A stretch of 64,000 nucleotides of DNA from Paenibacillus sp. R14(2021) (GCF_019431355.1 NZ_CP080269.1:806001-870000), one strand, 5' to 3'. Numbered from the stretch's first letter, positions 25,084 to 35,086 are shown. Notes: generated by a model from the sequence alone, not told the origin. Program-made: numbers and translations.

Positions 25084-26853
25084 ATGATCAAAACACCGTT
25101 GTTCTCGATTCGCAACACCCTGTTTCTCCGCTTGATCTTTACGTTTCTGCTCATTTTGATGCCCCTGATCATTCTGGGCGTCTATCTCTACCAGTGGTCG
25201 ATTCACACGGCGAGAGAGGATATCGCCAAGACGGCGGCCTCTCAGACGACCTTCTATCTAACCGATTTCGAGAACGAGATCGAGAGGATCAAGCTGCTGC
25301 AATTCGGCTTGCTCGAAGACGAGGATCTGAACAAACTGACGCTCCTCTGGGATCGGATGGGCGTTATAGAAAAAACCGACAAGACCAATTCGCTGCGCAA
25401 TCGACTCTATCTTGTTCAGAATAGCAGCAAGTATATTAAAGAAGTAAGCGTATACATCAATCCTATAAGACGCGTCATCTCCTCCGTCGACGGCGTAAGT
25501 CCGCTCGATGAGACGCGTTATGACGCTGTTCTCTCCGTTTACGGCAGCCGGAATACCCGAATCATCGAGTGGAGGAATGGGTTGTACCTCAGCGCGGTGA
25601 AGCCGAGCGGAAGCCCGAAGGGACAGCCACTATTCATTGTCGAGATTGAATTGGACCAGCAGAAACTGACGGAGGCGTTGGCTCAATTCAATACCTATTC
25701 CGGAAGCGGCACCCTGCTTCTCTCGGCGAGCGGCGGCATCCAGCTGGCGAGCGGTTCCGTCGCGTCCTTCCTGAAGGAAGCTTCCTCGTACGTCGGGCAA
25801 CGGAAGGACTCCGAAGACTACGCCGAAGGCACAGCGTTCGGGGGGCATTTGTATTACACCATCTACGCCGGCTCTGACAAGCTGGATATGGCAATCTATC
25901 GCTTCATTCCGTCTGAGGTCATCCGAAAGCCGCTCGACAAGTTCTATACTTGGGCCTGGCTTTTTGCTGCGGCAGCGCTCGTTATCGTCGCCATCTATGC
26001 AATGTCGACTTATAAATTCATACATAAACCGCTGCTGCGGCTTGTGAAGAGCTTCCGACGCGTCGAGAATGGTGATCTAGAGCAGGTCATCACGCACGAG
26101 TCCAAGGATGAATTCGGCTATTTGTACAGCCGATTCAATCAGATGGTCGCAAACCTGCGGGCGCTGATCGATCAGGCCTACCGGCAGAAGCTTATGGCAC
26201 AGCGTTCGGAGCTAAAGCAGCTTCAATCGCAGATCAATCCTCATTTTTTGTTCAACAGTTTGTTTATCTTGAACACGATGGCCCGAACGGGAGACATGGA
26301 ACGGGTCGAGCAATTCACGATCCAGCTTGGCGAATACTTTCGCTTCGTGACCCGCAGTGCCTCCGACGAGATTTCGCTCGCGCAGGAGATCCATCATGCA
26401 CGCACGTATATGGACATTCAACTCCTTCGCTTCTCTAGGCGTATACGGGCGCGGTTCGAGGACCTCCCGAAGGAAGCCGCGCAGGCGAAAGTACCGAGGC
26501 TGATCGTGCAGCCGATTATCGAGAACGCTTTCGAGCACAGCCTGGAGCGGAAAGAGGAGAACGGGTTGATCGTCGTTCGCTTCGAGAGCGGGGACGATGA
26601 ATTCCGCATCGTCGTCGAGGATAACGGCGACGCCTTGTCCGAAGAGAAGCTAAACGAATTATCAAGGGCTTTGGCTAATCGGGACGAATATGCGGAGACG
26701 ACGGGAATAGTCAATATCCATCGCCGCTTGACGATTACGTTCGGCGAGAGGGGCGGCGTCCGAGTCGCCCGAAGTGAGCTCGGAGGACTTCAAGTGACGC
26801 TTCACTTTCCATGGGAGGGACTAGCCAATGTACCGTTTGCTGATCGTGGATGA
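25084..26853 (+). CDS. Sensor histidine kinase, YesM-like (HisKA_7TM-less, His_kinase type)
   Basis: About 589 residues from ATG 25084; the longer ORF reading back into the lipoprotein gene is not used. Layout: membrane helix near residues 15-35, an extracytoplasmic sensing domain of about 255 residues, a second helix (WAWLFAAAALVIVAIYAM), a HAMP linker, the phospho-accepting QINPHFLFNSLF (His), and an ATP-binding domain with NAFEHSL and VVEDNGD. It shares its last 26 bp with the response regulator gene, so the pair is translationally coupled. It probably senses a glycan directly or through the binding lipoprotein upstream. Confidence 0.93.
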   Translation: MIKTPLFSIRNTLFLRLIFTFLLILMPLIILGVYLYQWSIHTAREDIAKTAASQTTFYLTDFENEIERIKLLQFGLLEDEDLNKLTLLWDRMGVIEKTDKTNSLRNRLYLVQNSSKYIKEVSVYINPIRRVISSVDGVSPLDETRYDAVLSVYGSRNTRIIEWRNGLYLSAVKPSGSPKGQPLFIVEIELDQQKLTEALAQFNTYSGSGTLLLSASGGIQLASGSVASFLKEASSYVGQRKDSEDYAEGTAFGGHLYYTIYAGSDKLDMAIYRFIPSEVIRKPLDKFYTWAWLFAAAALVIVAIYAMSTYKFIHKPLLRLVKSFRRVENGDLEQVITHESKDEFGYLYSRFNQMVANLRALIDQAYRQKLMAQRSELKQLQSQINPHFLFNSLFILNTMARTGDMERVEQFTIQLGEYFRFVTRSASDEISLAQEIHHARTYMDIQLLRFSRRIRARFEDLPKEAAQAKVPRLIVQPIIENAFEHSLERKEENGLIVVRFESGDDEFRIVVEDNGDALSEEKLNELSRALANRDEYAETTGIVNIHRRLTITFGERGGVRVARSELGGLQVTLHFPWEGLANVPFADRG

Positions 26854-28444
26854 CGAAGAGATGATAACCGACGGTTTATACGAGACGTTGACCGGATGCG
26901 GCTTGGATCTGGACCTGTGCAAAGCTTACTCCGGCAGGGAGGCATTGAACTGGCTCCATCGAACCCGGGTGGACATCGTGCTGTCCGATATCCGGATGCC
27001 CGGAATCGACGGGATGCAGCTCCTGTCCATCATCAAGCGGAATTGGCCGCATTGCAGGTTGATCTTCCTGACCGGCTACAGCGACTTCGATTCCGTGTAC
27101 CGGGCAATTCAGACGCCCGACGTTCAATACCTTCTCAAGAGCGAAGGGTACCCGAAAGTCATTCAGGCGGTCGGCCAAGCGGTGGCAGAGCTGGACGACA
27201 GCCTGCGGGTGAACGACCTCATCCAGCAGGCGCAGGAGAAGCTGAAAACGTTGGAAGTGCTGGCGCGAGGCGAGTACTTCCGCCATTTGCTGCACGGCGC
27301 GAATCCGGCGCCGAGCCTGGCAGCGGACTTCCGTAAGCTGAACATCCCTCTCGAAGCCGACAGACCGGTCTACGTGGCGCAGGGAGATCTTTTCCATGCC
27401 TCATCCACCGTGTCGTCTTATGCCAATCGGCATGAATCAGCTATGGCCGTCATGCTGCTGGCCGAGAGCTTGCTGAAGGGCCAGGCTCGGAGCCTTGGCA
27501 TGATCGATCGCTTCGGAGATCCGGTCTGGTTGATCCAAGAGTCGACTGATCGAGCGGACGGGAACGAAGCGGAGGAAGGCGCGTCCGTCCTCCCTTATCT
27601 GGTCGGCCAATTCGAGCTGATCCAACAAGCATGCCTGAAGAGCCTCGATCTCTCCGTAGCCGTCACGCTGGGGAATCGGCCATCCGATTGGATGAAGCTG
27701 TCTTCGACCTATGACAAAATGAGGCGGCAACGGCAGACTAGAACCGGAGATGGCGCTCTAATGGTGCAGACGGTGAATCTAGAAGCTTCATGCTGCACGA
27801 AGCAGCGTTCGCCGCGGGACAAATCGGACGCGTTGTCCGCGCATCTGGATGCCGGCAGACGCGACGAATTTCTCCTGGTGTTCGATGAGCTGACGGAATC
27901 GGAACGAGACAACGGCGCGCCGTATCTGCTTGAACTGTATTATACGATCTCGCTTGTTTTATTGTCATACATCAACCGATGGGAGCTGGAGAATCAAGTG
28001 TCCGGCGTTTCGGCCCTCATGCGCCGCGACGAATTCGTGTCGTGGAAGGAAGCGTTCTCCTTCCTCCGAACGACGGCTAAAACGCTCTTCGAACTAAGAA
28101 GCTCTGGCGAAAGCAACCGGGCAGCCGAAGCGATCCTGAAGGTTCGCGCTTATATCGAGGAACATCTGGACGAGGATCTATCGCTGGTCCGCCTCGCCGG
28201 TTACATCCATTTTAATCCGTCGTATTTATCGCGTTTGTTCAAGCAGGAGTGCGGCGTCAATCTGTCCGACTATATCGAAACCGCCCGAATCGAGCGGGCC
28301 AAAGAGCTGCTGAGGAACGACGAATTGAAGGTGTTGGAGGTTGGGTTTCGGGTCGGTTATGAGGCTTCCCAGTCGTTCTCCCGTTTTTTCAAAAAAGCGA
28401 TGGGTGTAACGCCTCAGGAATATCGGGAGGCCTCAAGAATGTAA
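26828..28444 (+). CDS. AraC-type response regulator, YesN-like
   Basis: 538 residues. The N-terminal receiver has LLIVDDEE, the phospho-acceptor Asp54 in [12 protein letters not shown], and the conserved Lys in YLLKSEG. A long central linker is followed by two AraC helix-turn-helix motifs ([22 protein letters not shown] and [20 protein letters not shown]). Phosphorylated by the kinase just upstream, it should activate the transport and hydrolase genes, possibly at the shared block around promoters P1 and P2. Confidence 0.94.
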   Translation: MYRLLIVDDEEMITDGLYETLTGCGLDLDLCKAYSGREALNWLHRTRVDIVLSDIRMPGIDGMQLLSIIKRNWPHCRLIFLTGYSDFDSVYRAIQTPDVQYLLKSEGYPKVIQAVGQAVAELDDSLRVNDLIQQAQEKLKTLEVLARGEYFRHLLHGANPAPSLAADFRKLNIPLEADRPVYVAQGDLFHASSTVSSYANRHESAMAVMLLAESLLKGQARSLGMIDRFGDPVWLIQESTDRADGNEAEEGASVLPYLVGQFELIQQACLKSLDLSVAVTLGNRPSDWMKLSSTYDKMRRQRQTRTGDGALMVQTVNLEASCCTKQRSPRDKSDALSAHLDAGRRDEFLLVFDELTESERDNGAPYLLELYYTISLVLLSYINRWELENQVSGVSALMRRDEFVSWKEAFSFLRTTAKTLFELRSSGESNRAAEAILKVRAYIEEHLDEDLSLVRLAGYIHFNPSYLSRLFKQECGVNLSDYIETARIERAKELLRNDELKVLEVGFRVGYEASQSFSRFFKKAMGVTPQEYREASRM

Positions 28445-28469
28445 CGAAAACGAAGGAGGAGGGATAGTG

Positions 28470-30761
28470 ATGACCCACATACTGTTATTCGAGGAGCCGG
28501 CGAAAGCTTGGGACGAAGCGTTGCCGATTGGCAATGGCAGACTAGGTGCGATGGTGTACGGCCAGCCGCGGCACGAGCGGCTGCAGCTGAACGAGGACTC
28601 CGTTTGGTATGGCGGACCGAGAGACCGCAATAACCCGGACGCACAAGCGAATCTGCCGGAAATCCGCAGGTTGATTTTCGAAGGGAAGCTGAAGGAAGCC
28701 GAGCGCCTAGCCCTGCTGTCGTTGTCCGGCCTGCCGGAAAGCCAGCGGCACTACACGCCGCTTGGCCACCTTCTGCTTGATTTCACGCTGCCGGACGGAA
28801 CGCCGGATCAATATTCGCGTGTGCTGGATATGGCCAGCGGCATCGTTACGGTCGCGTTCAGACAGGGTGGCGTTTCATTCAAGCGGGAATTGTTCGCAAG
28901 CCATCCCGATCAGGCGATCATCATGAGACTGAGCAGTGATAGGCCGAGCGCCATCGGGTTTACCGCTCGCCTGGAACGGGGTCGCTGGCGTTACGCCGAT
29001 CGGTCCGGCCGAAATGGGGACAGCGCGATATGGATGAGCGGCAGCTGCGGCGGCGAAGGCGGCAGCGAGTACGCAGCCGTGCTTAACGTGTCAGCGGAAG
29101 GCGGAACGGTGAGGGCTGTCGGCGACCATCTCCTTGTGGAAGGGGCCGACTGCGTGACGCTTATCCTTGCCGCTGCCACAACGTTCCGTGTCCCGGATCC
29201 GCTTGCGGAAGCGCAGGAGAGGACAGCGGCGGCCCTCCGGCTCGGCTGTACTGAGCTGTATAAGCGCCATATCGACGACTACCGTGCGTTGTTTGGCCGC
29301 GTATCCCTGTCGCTCGGTCCGACAGACGCAATACTAGCGCGTTTGAGCCTGGCGCAGCGCATGGAGCGGCTGCGCGGCGGCGAAGCAGACCCGGACCTGT
29401 TCGCGCTATATTTCCAATTCGGCCGCTACCTGCTGATCGCCTCCAGCCGTCCCGGCTCGCTGCCCGCTAATCTGCAGGGCATCTGGAACGAGCATTTCCT
29501 GCCGCCGTGGGACAGCAAATATACGATCAACATTAATGCGCAGATGAATTACTGGCCCGCGGAACCATGCAGCCTTCCCGAGTGTCATGAGCCGCTGTTC
29601 GAGCTCTTGGAGCGGATGCGCGAGCCCGGTCGGTATACGGCGTCTGTTATGTATGGGTGCAGGGGCTTCACCGCTCACCATAACACCGATATGTGGGCGG
29701 ATACTGCCCCTCAGGACACTTATATGCCCGCAACCTATTGGCCAATGGGCGCCGCCTGGCTCTCCTTGCATCTGTGGGAGCATTACCAGTTCTCGATGGA
29801 TTCGGAATTTCTTCAACGGGTATATCCCATCTTACGCGAAGCAGCGCTGTTCCTGGTAGATTTCGTAATCGAGGCGCCAGGCGGCGAGCTTGTGACCTGC
29901 CCTTCGGTATCACCGGAGAATACCTATATCCTTCCGAGCGGCGAATCGGGCGTGCTATGCGCGGGGCCGTCAATGGACACCCAGATTATCCGCGAGCTGT
30001 TTACCGCGGTGCTTGACGCTGAACGTACGCTAAGCGTTCCGGAGAACGAGGGACTAGGGAGAGAGCTGCGGCGGGTTCTGGAGAAGCTTCCTCAACCGAA
30101 GATCGGCCGATACGGCCAGCTTCAGGAATGGTACGAGGACTATGAAGAGGCGGAGCCGGGCCATCGTCATATCTCCCATTTGTTCGCCCTGCATCCCGGC
30201 AGCCAGATCACGCCAAACGGCACGCCCGAGCTAGCGGCGGCGGCCCGACGCACCCTGGAGCGGCGTCTTGCGAACGGCGGCGGCCATACGGGCTGGAGCC
30301 GGGCGTGGATCGTCAATTTCTGGGCGCGTCTAGAGGAGGCGGAGGAGGCGCACGCTAATCTCGCGGCGCTTTTGACTCATTCGACGCTGCCGAACTTCTT
30401 GGACAATCACCCGCCGTTCCAGATCGACGGCAATTTCGGCGGTGCCGCTGCAATGGCCGAAATGCTGCTGCAGAGTCATGCGGGCGAGCTTCATCTACTT
30501 CCGGCGCTGCCGGCACTTTGGTCAACGGGCTCCGTTCAAGGGCTGCGCGCTAGAGGCGGCTACACGGTCGACTTGGAATGGAACGACGGCAGGCTGACGA
30601 ATGCCACAATTACGTCTACTGCCGGTGGACCATGCTGCATCCGCAGTCCGGTAAGCGGTTCGATTACAATGGAAGGGAACCCGATCAAGTGCGAGAGTTC
30701 AGCAGGACTTCTCCGCTTTGATGCAGCTGCTGGCGCCGTCTATACGCTGCTTTCCTTTTGA
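28470..30761 (+). CDS. Glycoside hydrolase family 95 (alpha-L-fucosidase or alpha-L-galactosidase)
   Basis: 763 residues from ATG 28470, preceded by AAGGAGGAGGG. It is an inverting glycosidase of the GH95 (alpha/alpha)6-barrel type. The opening [22 protein letters not shown], then [56 protein letters not shown] and [16 protein letters not shown] are all family landmarks. There is no signal peptide, so it acts on imported oligosaccharides. GH95 enzymes split alpha-1,2-linked L-fucose or L-galactose from glycans such as xyloglucan side chains. This points to fucosylated, perhaps acylated, plant glycans as the target of the locus. Confidence 0.94.
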   Translation: MTHILLFEEPAKAWDEALPIGNGRLGAMVYGQPRHERLQLNEDSVWYGGPRDRNNPDAQANLPEIRRLIFEGKLKEAERLALLSLSGLPESQRHYTPLGHLLLDFTLPDGTPDQYSRVLDMASGIVTVAFRQGGVSFKRELFASHPDQAIIMRLSSDRPSAIGFTARLERGRWRYADRSGRNGDSAIWMSGSCGGEGGSEYAAVLNVSAEGGTVRAVGDHLLVEGADCVTLILAAATTFRVPDPLAEAQERTAAALRLGCTELYKRHIDDYRALFGRVSLSLGPTDAILARLSLAQRMERLRGGEADPDLFALYFQFGRYLLIASSRPGSLPANLQGIWNEHFLPPWDSKYTININAQMNYWPAEPCSLPECHEPLFELLERMREPGRYTASVMYGCRGFTAHHNTDMWADTAPQDTYMPATYWPMGAAWLSLHLWEHYQFSMDSEFLQRVYPILREAALFLVDFVIEAPGGELVTCPSVSPENTYILPSGESGVLCAGPSMDTQIIRELFTAVLDAERTLSVPENEGLGRELRRVLEKLPQPKIGRYGQLQEWYEDYEEAEPGHRHISHLFALHPGSQITPNGTPELAAAARRTLERRLANGGGHTGWSRAWIVNFWARLEEAEEAHANLAALLTHSTLPNFLDNHPPFQIDGNFGGAAAMAEMLLQSHAGELHLLPALPALWSTGSVQGLRARGGYTVDLEWNDGRLTNATITSTAGGPCCIRSPVSGSITMEGNPIKCESSAGLLRFDAAAGAVYTLLSF

Positions 30762-30816
30762 TACGATACCGTGGTGATCGGAGACACAACATTTCTGGTG
30801 CTTTCACGGCACGCTA

Positions 30817-31149
30817 ATGCAGGCAGAACGCATCGAGCAGGACGGGCAGCACGCCGCGCTAAGCAACTGGATTTCATCTGCCTGGAAATCCCGATATGGT
30901 GTATTTCTTGACGGTCCTATCGTGCTGGCCGGCTTGACGGACGAAGAGCGCATGCTACCACAGTCGTCGCTGAACCCGGACGCCTTGCTGATTTCGGATC
31001 GTGAACGCAGCCATAGCTGGTGGACTCCGGGAGATGTGCACCAAATGAATATATACGAAGAACCGCAGCCCGTTTCTGCAAGTTTGTGCCGGAGTGGTGT
31101 AGATGGAAAAGGGTTTTACGAAATATGTTTAGGACGGCTAAAGCATTGA
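30817..31149 (+). pseudogene. Fragment resembling the C-terminus of a GH127-like glycosidase
   Basis: An open frame of about 110 codons containing RYGVFLDGPIVLAGLTDEERML, which recalls the C-terminal beta-sandwich of GH127/DUF1680 beta-L-arabinofuranosidases (typical 'xxYGPLVLAG'). No catalytic barrel precedes it: the GH95 gene ends only 55 bp upstream. It looks like the leftover 3' end of a second glycosidase gene of the locus. Family assignment is tentative. Confidence 0.4.
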
Positions 31150-31617
31150 AACGAATAAGAATATCAGCATACATGCCTAATACCAATTCACTTATTCCTA
31201 GATTTTTATCCCGACCTGAGCATATGCCAGTAGTACGGTGGACGACTAAGGCCACAAATGAATTGTTTTTAAAGCAGGATAAATTTCATTCAAGCAAAGG
31301 GAACGCCCATCAGGGTTTTCCCTTTACTTATGGTTCAACAGTTGCTTCAACGACTTTCGATACAGGCAAAATGGATCAGTAAGACGGTTGGAAAGCACCG
31401 AGGCTTAAAATTGCTCGCTACTCAAGATTACGCAGAAGGCAAATCGTTAGGAAAGAAGAGGAGAAATACAACGCGGGAAGTATTTCAGAGTGTGCTGCGA
31501 TGGCTGACAGGCGATAGAATCAGCGGATCACATTAGTGAAAGCTCGACGGCGAGAGTGGTTACTAAAAAGGGAGTATTTTCAATTATCAACGTAAACGCC
31601 GACATTGAGAGGCCACT
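31150..31617. other. Decayed intergenic stretch with an SDR-type 3' scar
   Basis: No intact gene is supported. 31298-31326 forms a hairpin (AAAGGGA..TCCCTTT). 31501-31536 reads WLTGDRISGSH-stop, matching the C-terminus of short-chain dehydrogenases (compare WLTGERINASGG at the end of the gene at 42477) with no dehydrogenase before it. Confidence 0.5.
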
Positions 31618-31766
31618 CGGAAAATGTCGGACGACAAGAATATATATACAAAGGAAGTCGCATAAACTGCGGATTTTTTAGTTTTTGTATAGAAGTTCTT
31701 GTCATTTACTCAAGTCAAGAACTTCTATACAAAGCCGTTTAAGGACAAGAACTTCCTATACAATCC
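31618..31766. repeat. Dispersed palindromic repeat A, copy 2 (most complete)
   Basis: TGTCGGACGACAAGAA, then CAAGAATATATATACAA (31635-31651), then a GTCGCATAAACTGCGG hairpin with a T-run. Next is a perfect 18-bp inverted repeat: TTTGTATAGAAGTTCTTG at 31684-31701 against CAAGAACTTCTATACAAA at 31716-31733, with a 14-base loop. A further direct copy, CAAGAACTTCCTATACAA, sits at 31746-31763. No transposase ORF is present. Confidence 0.75.
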
Positions 31767-31822
31767 GTGAGCCATAAAGTACACCGATTCGGGCAGGCCG
31801 CACGCCTGCCCGCGTTTCCGTG

Positions 31823-32803
31823 TTACTGGAAGCCCAGTACGGGATGCGGCACGTACAGCTCTTCCAGCGCACGGATTTCGTCGGAATTGAGCGCAAGCGA
31901 GAGCGCAGCGGTCGCGTCGTCCAAATGGCCGGGCTTCGTCGCGCCGATGATCGGCGCCGTGACCGGGGATTTGCTCAGCACCCAGGTCAGCGCGATCTGG
32001 GCTCGCGGTACCCCGCGCTCGGCCGCGATGCGCCCGACGCGTTCGACGATCGCGCGGTCCGACTCGACGGCGGACGTATACAGCGTCTTGCCGAACGCGT
32101 CGATTTCCGACCGTTCGCTGATTTCGTCCCAGCCGCGCGCCAAACGGCCGCGGGCGAGCGGGCTCCACGGGATGACGCCTACGCCGAGCTCTTCGCAGAG
32201 TGGAAGCATTTCCCGTTCTTCCTCGCGGTACAGCAGATTCAAATGATTTTGCATGCTGACGAATTTGGTCCAGCCGTGCTTCTCCGCCGTGAACTGCGCT
32301 TTGAGAAACTGCCAGGCGTACATGGACGAAGCGCCGATATAGCGGACCTTGCCGGACTTGACGATGTCATGCAGCGCTTCCATCGTTTCCTCGATCGGCG
32401 TATGCGGGTCCCAGCGGTGAATTTGATAGAGATCGATATAGTCCGTGCCAAGTCTTCGCAGGCTGTCGTCGACTTCGCTCAGGATCGCTTTGCGCGACAA
32501 GCCGGCGCCGTTCGGGCCGGGCCGCATGCGGCCGTGAACCTTAGTCGCGATGACGATTTCCTCGCGCCGTGCGAAATCCCCCAGCGCGCGACCGACGATT
32601 TCTTCGCTCGTGCCGTCCGAGTAAACGTTGGCGGTATCGAAGAAATTGATGCCCAGCTCAAGCGCTTTGCGGATGAAGGGGCGACTCCGCTCTTCGTCCA
32701 GCGTCCACGAATGCGTTCCTCTTGACGGTAAACCGTAGCTCATGCAGCCCAGACATAGTCTGGATACCTCCAGGCCGGTTTGGCCCAGGCGGGTGTAATC
32801 CAT
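31823..32803 (-). CDS. Aldo/keto reductase (YajO/Tas-like subgroup)
   Basis: A 326-residue cytosolic NADPH-dependent carbonyl reductase with a TIM-barrel fold. It shows GQTGLEVSRLCLGCMSYG at the start, the catalytic tetrad region (FFDTANVYSDGTSEEIVG with Asp and Tyr, Lys in EIVIATKVHG, His in DLYQIHRWD), and the cofactor loop APIIGATKPGHLDDA. The C-terminus ELYVPHPVLGF is typical of the 330-residue group. The ATG has AGGAGG upstream on its strand. It is single, with strongly GC-rich wobble positions compared with the AT-rich DNA to its right. Confidence 0.92.
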   Translation of the reverse strand: MDYTRLGQTGLEVSRLCLGCMSYGLPSRGTHSWTLDEERSRPFIRKALELGINFFDTANVYSDGTSEEIVGRALGDFARREEIVIATKVHGRMRPGPNGAGLSRKAILSEVDDSLRRLGTDYIDLYQIHRWDPHTPIEETMEALHDIVKSGKVRYIGASSMYAWQFLKAQFTAEKHGWTKFVSMQNHLNLLYREEEREMLPLCEELGVGVIPWSPLARGRLARGWDEISERSEIDAFGKTLYTSAVESDRAIVERVGRIAAERGVPRAQIALTWVLSKSPVTAPIIGATKPGHLDDATAALSLALNSDEIRALEELYVPHPVLGFQ

Positions 32804-33522
32804 TTCGATTCCTCCTCTGGTTTCGGTAAATCGATTGGCGAACGAAGTCTGCTGATCCTGCTGTTGACTCTATCGTAACGTTTTTTCGATTGGATCACAA
32901 TTTCCCCTCAATAAACCATATTCGAAGTGAGAAGCAGTAGCCTTAACAAGTATCGCAAAAATGTGTGGCCTCGCCAGCAACAGCTCTTTTTCGAATTGAA
33001 CAATATACAAAATTATCCTTCTTGCATGATATCTTTTGACCAATAATTTAGGTATCAATTAGTGGGAATTTATTTGTGAAACAATCGATAGAATCGGAGT
33101 TAACCGACTGATTTCGGTAGAGGAAAGGTTCTAAGCGTTGCGCTCGTAAACGTGGATAACCACGAGGGAGCACATATTTTATTAGCCGTACGCCTGGGCA
33201 AAGCATTTGGTGAAATTAGGGAGTTATAACTCGAATAATCCGTGAAAAATTATCCTATGTAAGTAGGACGTGTCTTCAACAATCAAAAGCACATTCCCAA
33301 GAAATCAATTGTTCTGGATACCGGACAAAATTTCAGCTTAATGCCGGCAGCTTTATTTCGTTAAGATGAAGAGAAGACATATATCGTTAACCGAAATAGG
33401 ACAGGAGTTTGCAATGTTTGCCGCAAGTGAAAATTCATCGCATCCGTTTGGATTTTGAATAAGACTGAAGGGGGGGGGCGGGTGATTTGATGGGCTGAAT
33501 AGGCTTCTTTTGTATTTCGAAA
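32804..33522. other. Gene-poor stretch with a possible HigA-type antitoxin remnant
   Basis: No intact gene is supported. 33140-33229 keeps a 29-codon frame beginning ALVN and ending AVRLGKAFGEIREL-stop. This recalls the helix-turn-helix end of HigA-type antitoxins (SALVNG..SPEMAxRLGKAFG) with a scrambled middle. It has no start or RBS. Around it the DNA is AT-rich and shows no other coding signal. Confidence 0.3.
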
Positions 33523-33527
33523 GTTAT

Positions 33528-33555
33528 TTGACAATCGAACAAAATTATTTATAAT
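33528..33555 (+). promoter_or_regulatory. Sigma-A-type promoter of the ribosome-inactivating protein gene
   Basis: TTGACA (33528-33533), 16-bp spacer, TATAAT (33550-33555): both hexamers match the housekeeping consensus exactly. Transcription would start near 33562, about 120 bp before the GTG start. Confidence 0.8.
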
Positions 33556-33560
33556 TACTA

Positions 33561-33582
33561 TTAGATAATGGTTATTATTTAA
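33561..33582. promoter_or_regulatory. Palindromic operator candidate at the predicted transcription start
   Basis: TTAGATAAT-GGTT-ATTATTTAA is a 22-bp palindrome broken only at one symmetric pair. It begins 6 bp after the -10 hexamer. The part from 33564 agrees with 13 of 19 positions of the Fur-box consensus by my count, so an iron-type repressor is one possibility. Confidence 0.45.
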
Positions 33583-33682
33583 TAATACATAACTTAACCA
33601 CCATTCTGCCGGAAAGTAAAAAAAGGAGGTATACCGGCTGTTTTAGCCTGTCGTTATTAACTTTTTTCTAGGAGGAAATGTA

Positions 33683-34666
33683 GTGGGAATTTTTTATCAT
33701 TTTTTTCATCGCAAAATCCGGGCGGTCACTCTGGCCGTTATAACTTTCGCGATGGTTGTTACGGGAACCCTTGTCTCAGTGGGCGGAGTTGCCCACGCTG
33801 ATGTCCCAAGAGGATCAATTACGCACGTTTATATTAATTTGTACGCACCAAGTAGTACGGCGGGGAGCCAGTATTCATCGTTTATCAACAGCCTTCGACA
33901 AGCGGCGGGACACTCCTATCGCGGCAGCACCTATCAATCTCAGCAAGTAGACAGAAACCCAAGTGGCAACCCGAATCATTACTCGACAGGTCTGATCATG
34001 GCAACGATAACGATGCCGAGCCAAAATCGAACCGCTACGCTTTGGATCACCCCAGGCGATCTGTATGTGCGAGGATTTACAAATCAGTATGGCTTTACGT
34101 ATCAGTTCTCCGATAATGCTTCCGAAGATTACGACTTGCGTACTCACATGCGCCAAAGTGGACATGATCCTGGGAATAATTATGCTACCCTACCTTTTGG
34201 AGGCAATTACAATGCCTTGTCCGGTGCCGCAGGTCAAGGCCGGCAAGATATGTCTATCTCGTGGAGTGATCTGATTGGCTCCGTCTCCCATCTGGCGACG
34301 GTCACGAACCCTTACGCCAGCGGCGATTACATGTGGACCGCCAGGGACCTTATGTTCTTGATCGGATACCTTTCCGAATCTGCACGGTTCTGGGACGTAT
34401 ATGGCGTTAATGCCGCTATCATGCAGAGTTATAATAATCGCTATAACGGTCTGCCACTAACACAGCAGTACCTTGAGAATAGATGGGGTCGTATTTCGGA
34501 ATATGGCCAAAATGTCACTGCATATCCGTCTACGCCCTCGGTAGACATTACAGGTGTAGGGACTCTGTTCAGTTGGTATGACGTTGCACGCTATTTGGCA
34601 ATGATGCTTAACACTTATGACATGGCTAAATATAATTTTGGCGACTGGAGCTATAGTCAGTTGTAA
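33683..34666 (+). CDS. Secreted ribosome-inactivating protein (rRNA N-glycosylase, ricin A/Shiga A family)
   Basis: 327 residues: signal peptide (helix near 14-32, cleavage after VAHA at about 39) and one RIP catalytic domain. Every active-site residue of the family is in place and in order: Tyr128 (DLYVRGF; ricin Tyr80), Tyr176 (FGGNYNAL; Tyr123), Glu232 and Arg235 (LSESARF; Glu177/Arg180) and Trp268 (LENRWGRIS; Trp211, ricin LENSWGRLS). Such enzymes remove one adenine from the sarcin-ricin loop of large-subunit rRNA and stop translation. There is no lectin B chain and no adjacent B-subunit or immunity gene. GTG 33683 has AGGAGG 7 bases upstream; the ATG at 33678 is followed at once by a stop. 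Export suggests other organisms, probably eukaryotes, as target. Confidence 0.9.
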   Translation: MGIFYHFFHRKIRAVTLAVITFAMVVTGTLVSVGGVAHADVPRGSITHVYINLYAPSSTAGSQYSSFINSLRQAAGHSYRGSTYQSQQVDRNPSGNPNHYSTGLIMATITMPSQNRTATLWITPGDLYVRGFTNQYGFTYQFSDNASEDYDLRTHMRQSGHDPGNNYATLPFGGNYNALSGAAGQGRQDMSISWSDLIGSVSHLATVTNPYASGDYMWTARDLMFLIGYLSESARFWDVYGVNAAIMQSYNNRYNGLPLTQQYLENRWGRISEYGQNVTAYPSTPSVDITGVGTLFSWYDVARYLAMMLNTYDMAKYNFGDWSYSQL

Positions 34667-34710
34667 GTCGAACATCGTTATGCGAAAAGCTTATAAGTGG
34701 AAATAAATGG

Positions 34711-34737
34711 AACCTGCTGCACATGTGCAGCGGGTTT
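34711..34737 (+). terminator. Terminator of the RIP gene
   Basis: AACCTGCTGCACATGTGCAGCGGGTT folds into a near-perfect self-complementary stem, followed by TCTTTACG. It lies 44 bp after the stop. Confidence 0.75.
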
Positions 34738-34871
34738 CTTTACGATTTTCTCCTCGTTCATATGGAGCCTGCCTTCTTTTTTGTCTCAATCGTTGCCATA
34801 AAAAGTCTTACTATACACTGCCGGGGGCCTAAAAGTACACGAGTTATTAAGCTAGCTGTCTCAACGGCTGG

Positions 34872-35005
34872 AGGTAATTGGCTGTTGTCCGATGACAAGA
34901 ACTTCTATTCAAAGCCGATTGTCTTATGTAACAAAAAAATCGCCGACACCTGTTTGGCGACAAGAATATATCACATTCATGGCCGCCTCAACTCAAATAA
35001 CGTGA
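34872..35005. repeat. Dispersed palindromic repeat A, copy 3 (partial)
   Basis: TTGTCCGATGACAAGAACTT, then CTATTCAAAGCCG, and a second partial unit GGCGACAAGAATATATCACA followed by TTCATGGCCGCC. The order matches the left part of copy 2; the long inverted repeat is missing. Confidence 0.6.
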
Positions 35006-35086
35006 CACGATAACTCAGCAATTTTCGAAGGCAGCCGGTGTTTTGTTGGAAGGAGATAACAAAGGAATGGAATCTCGCAAATGTGT

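Noticed and set aside
31618..31766. CRISPR array
   Set aside because: The related units differ in spacing and orientation, include terminator-like stems, and no cas gene is near; they are dispersed palindromic repeats.
31820..32725. 301-codon plus-strand ORF over the aldo/keto reductase gene
   Set aside because: It is a shadow of the GC-rich minus-strand gene, whose active-site motifs are clear.
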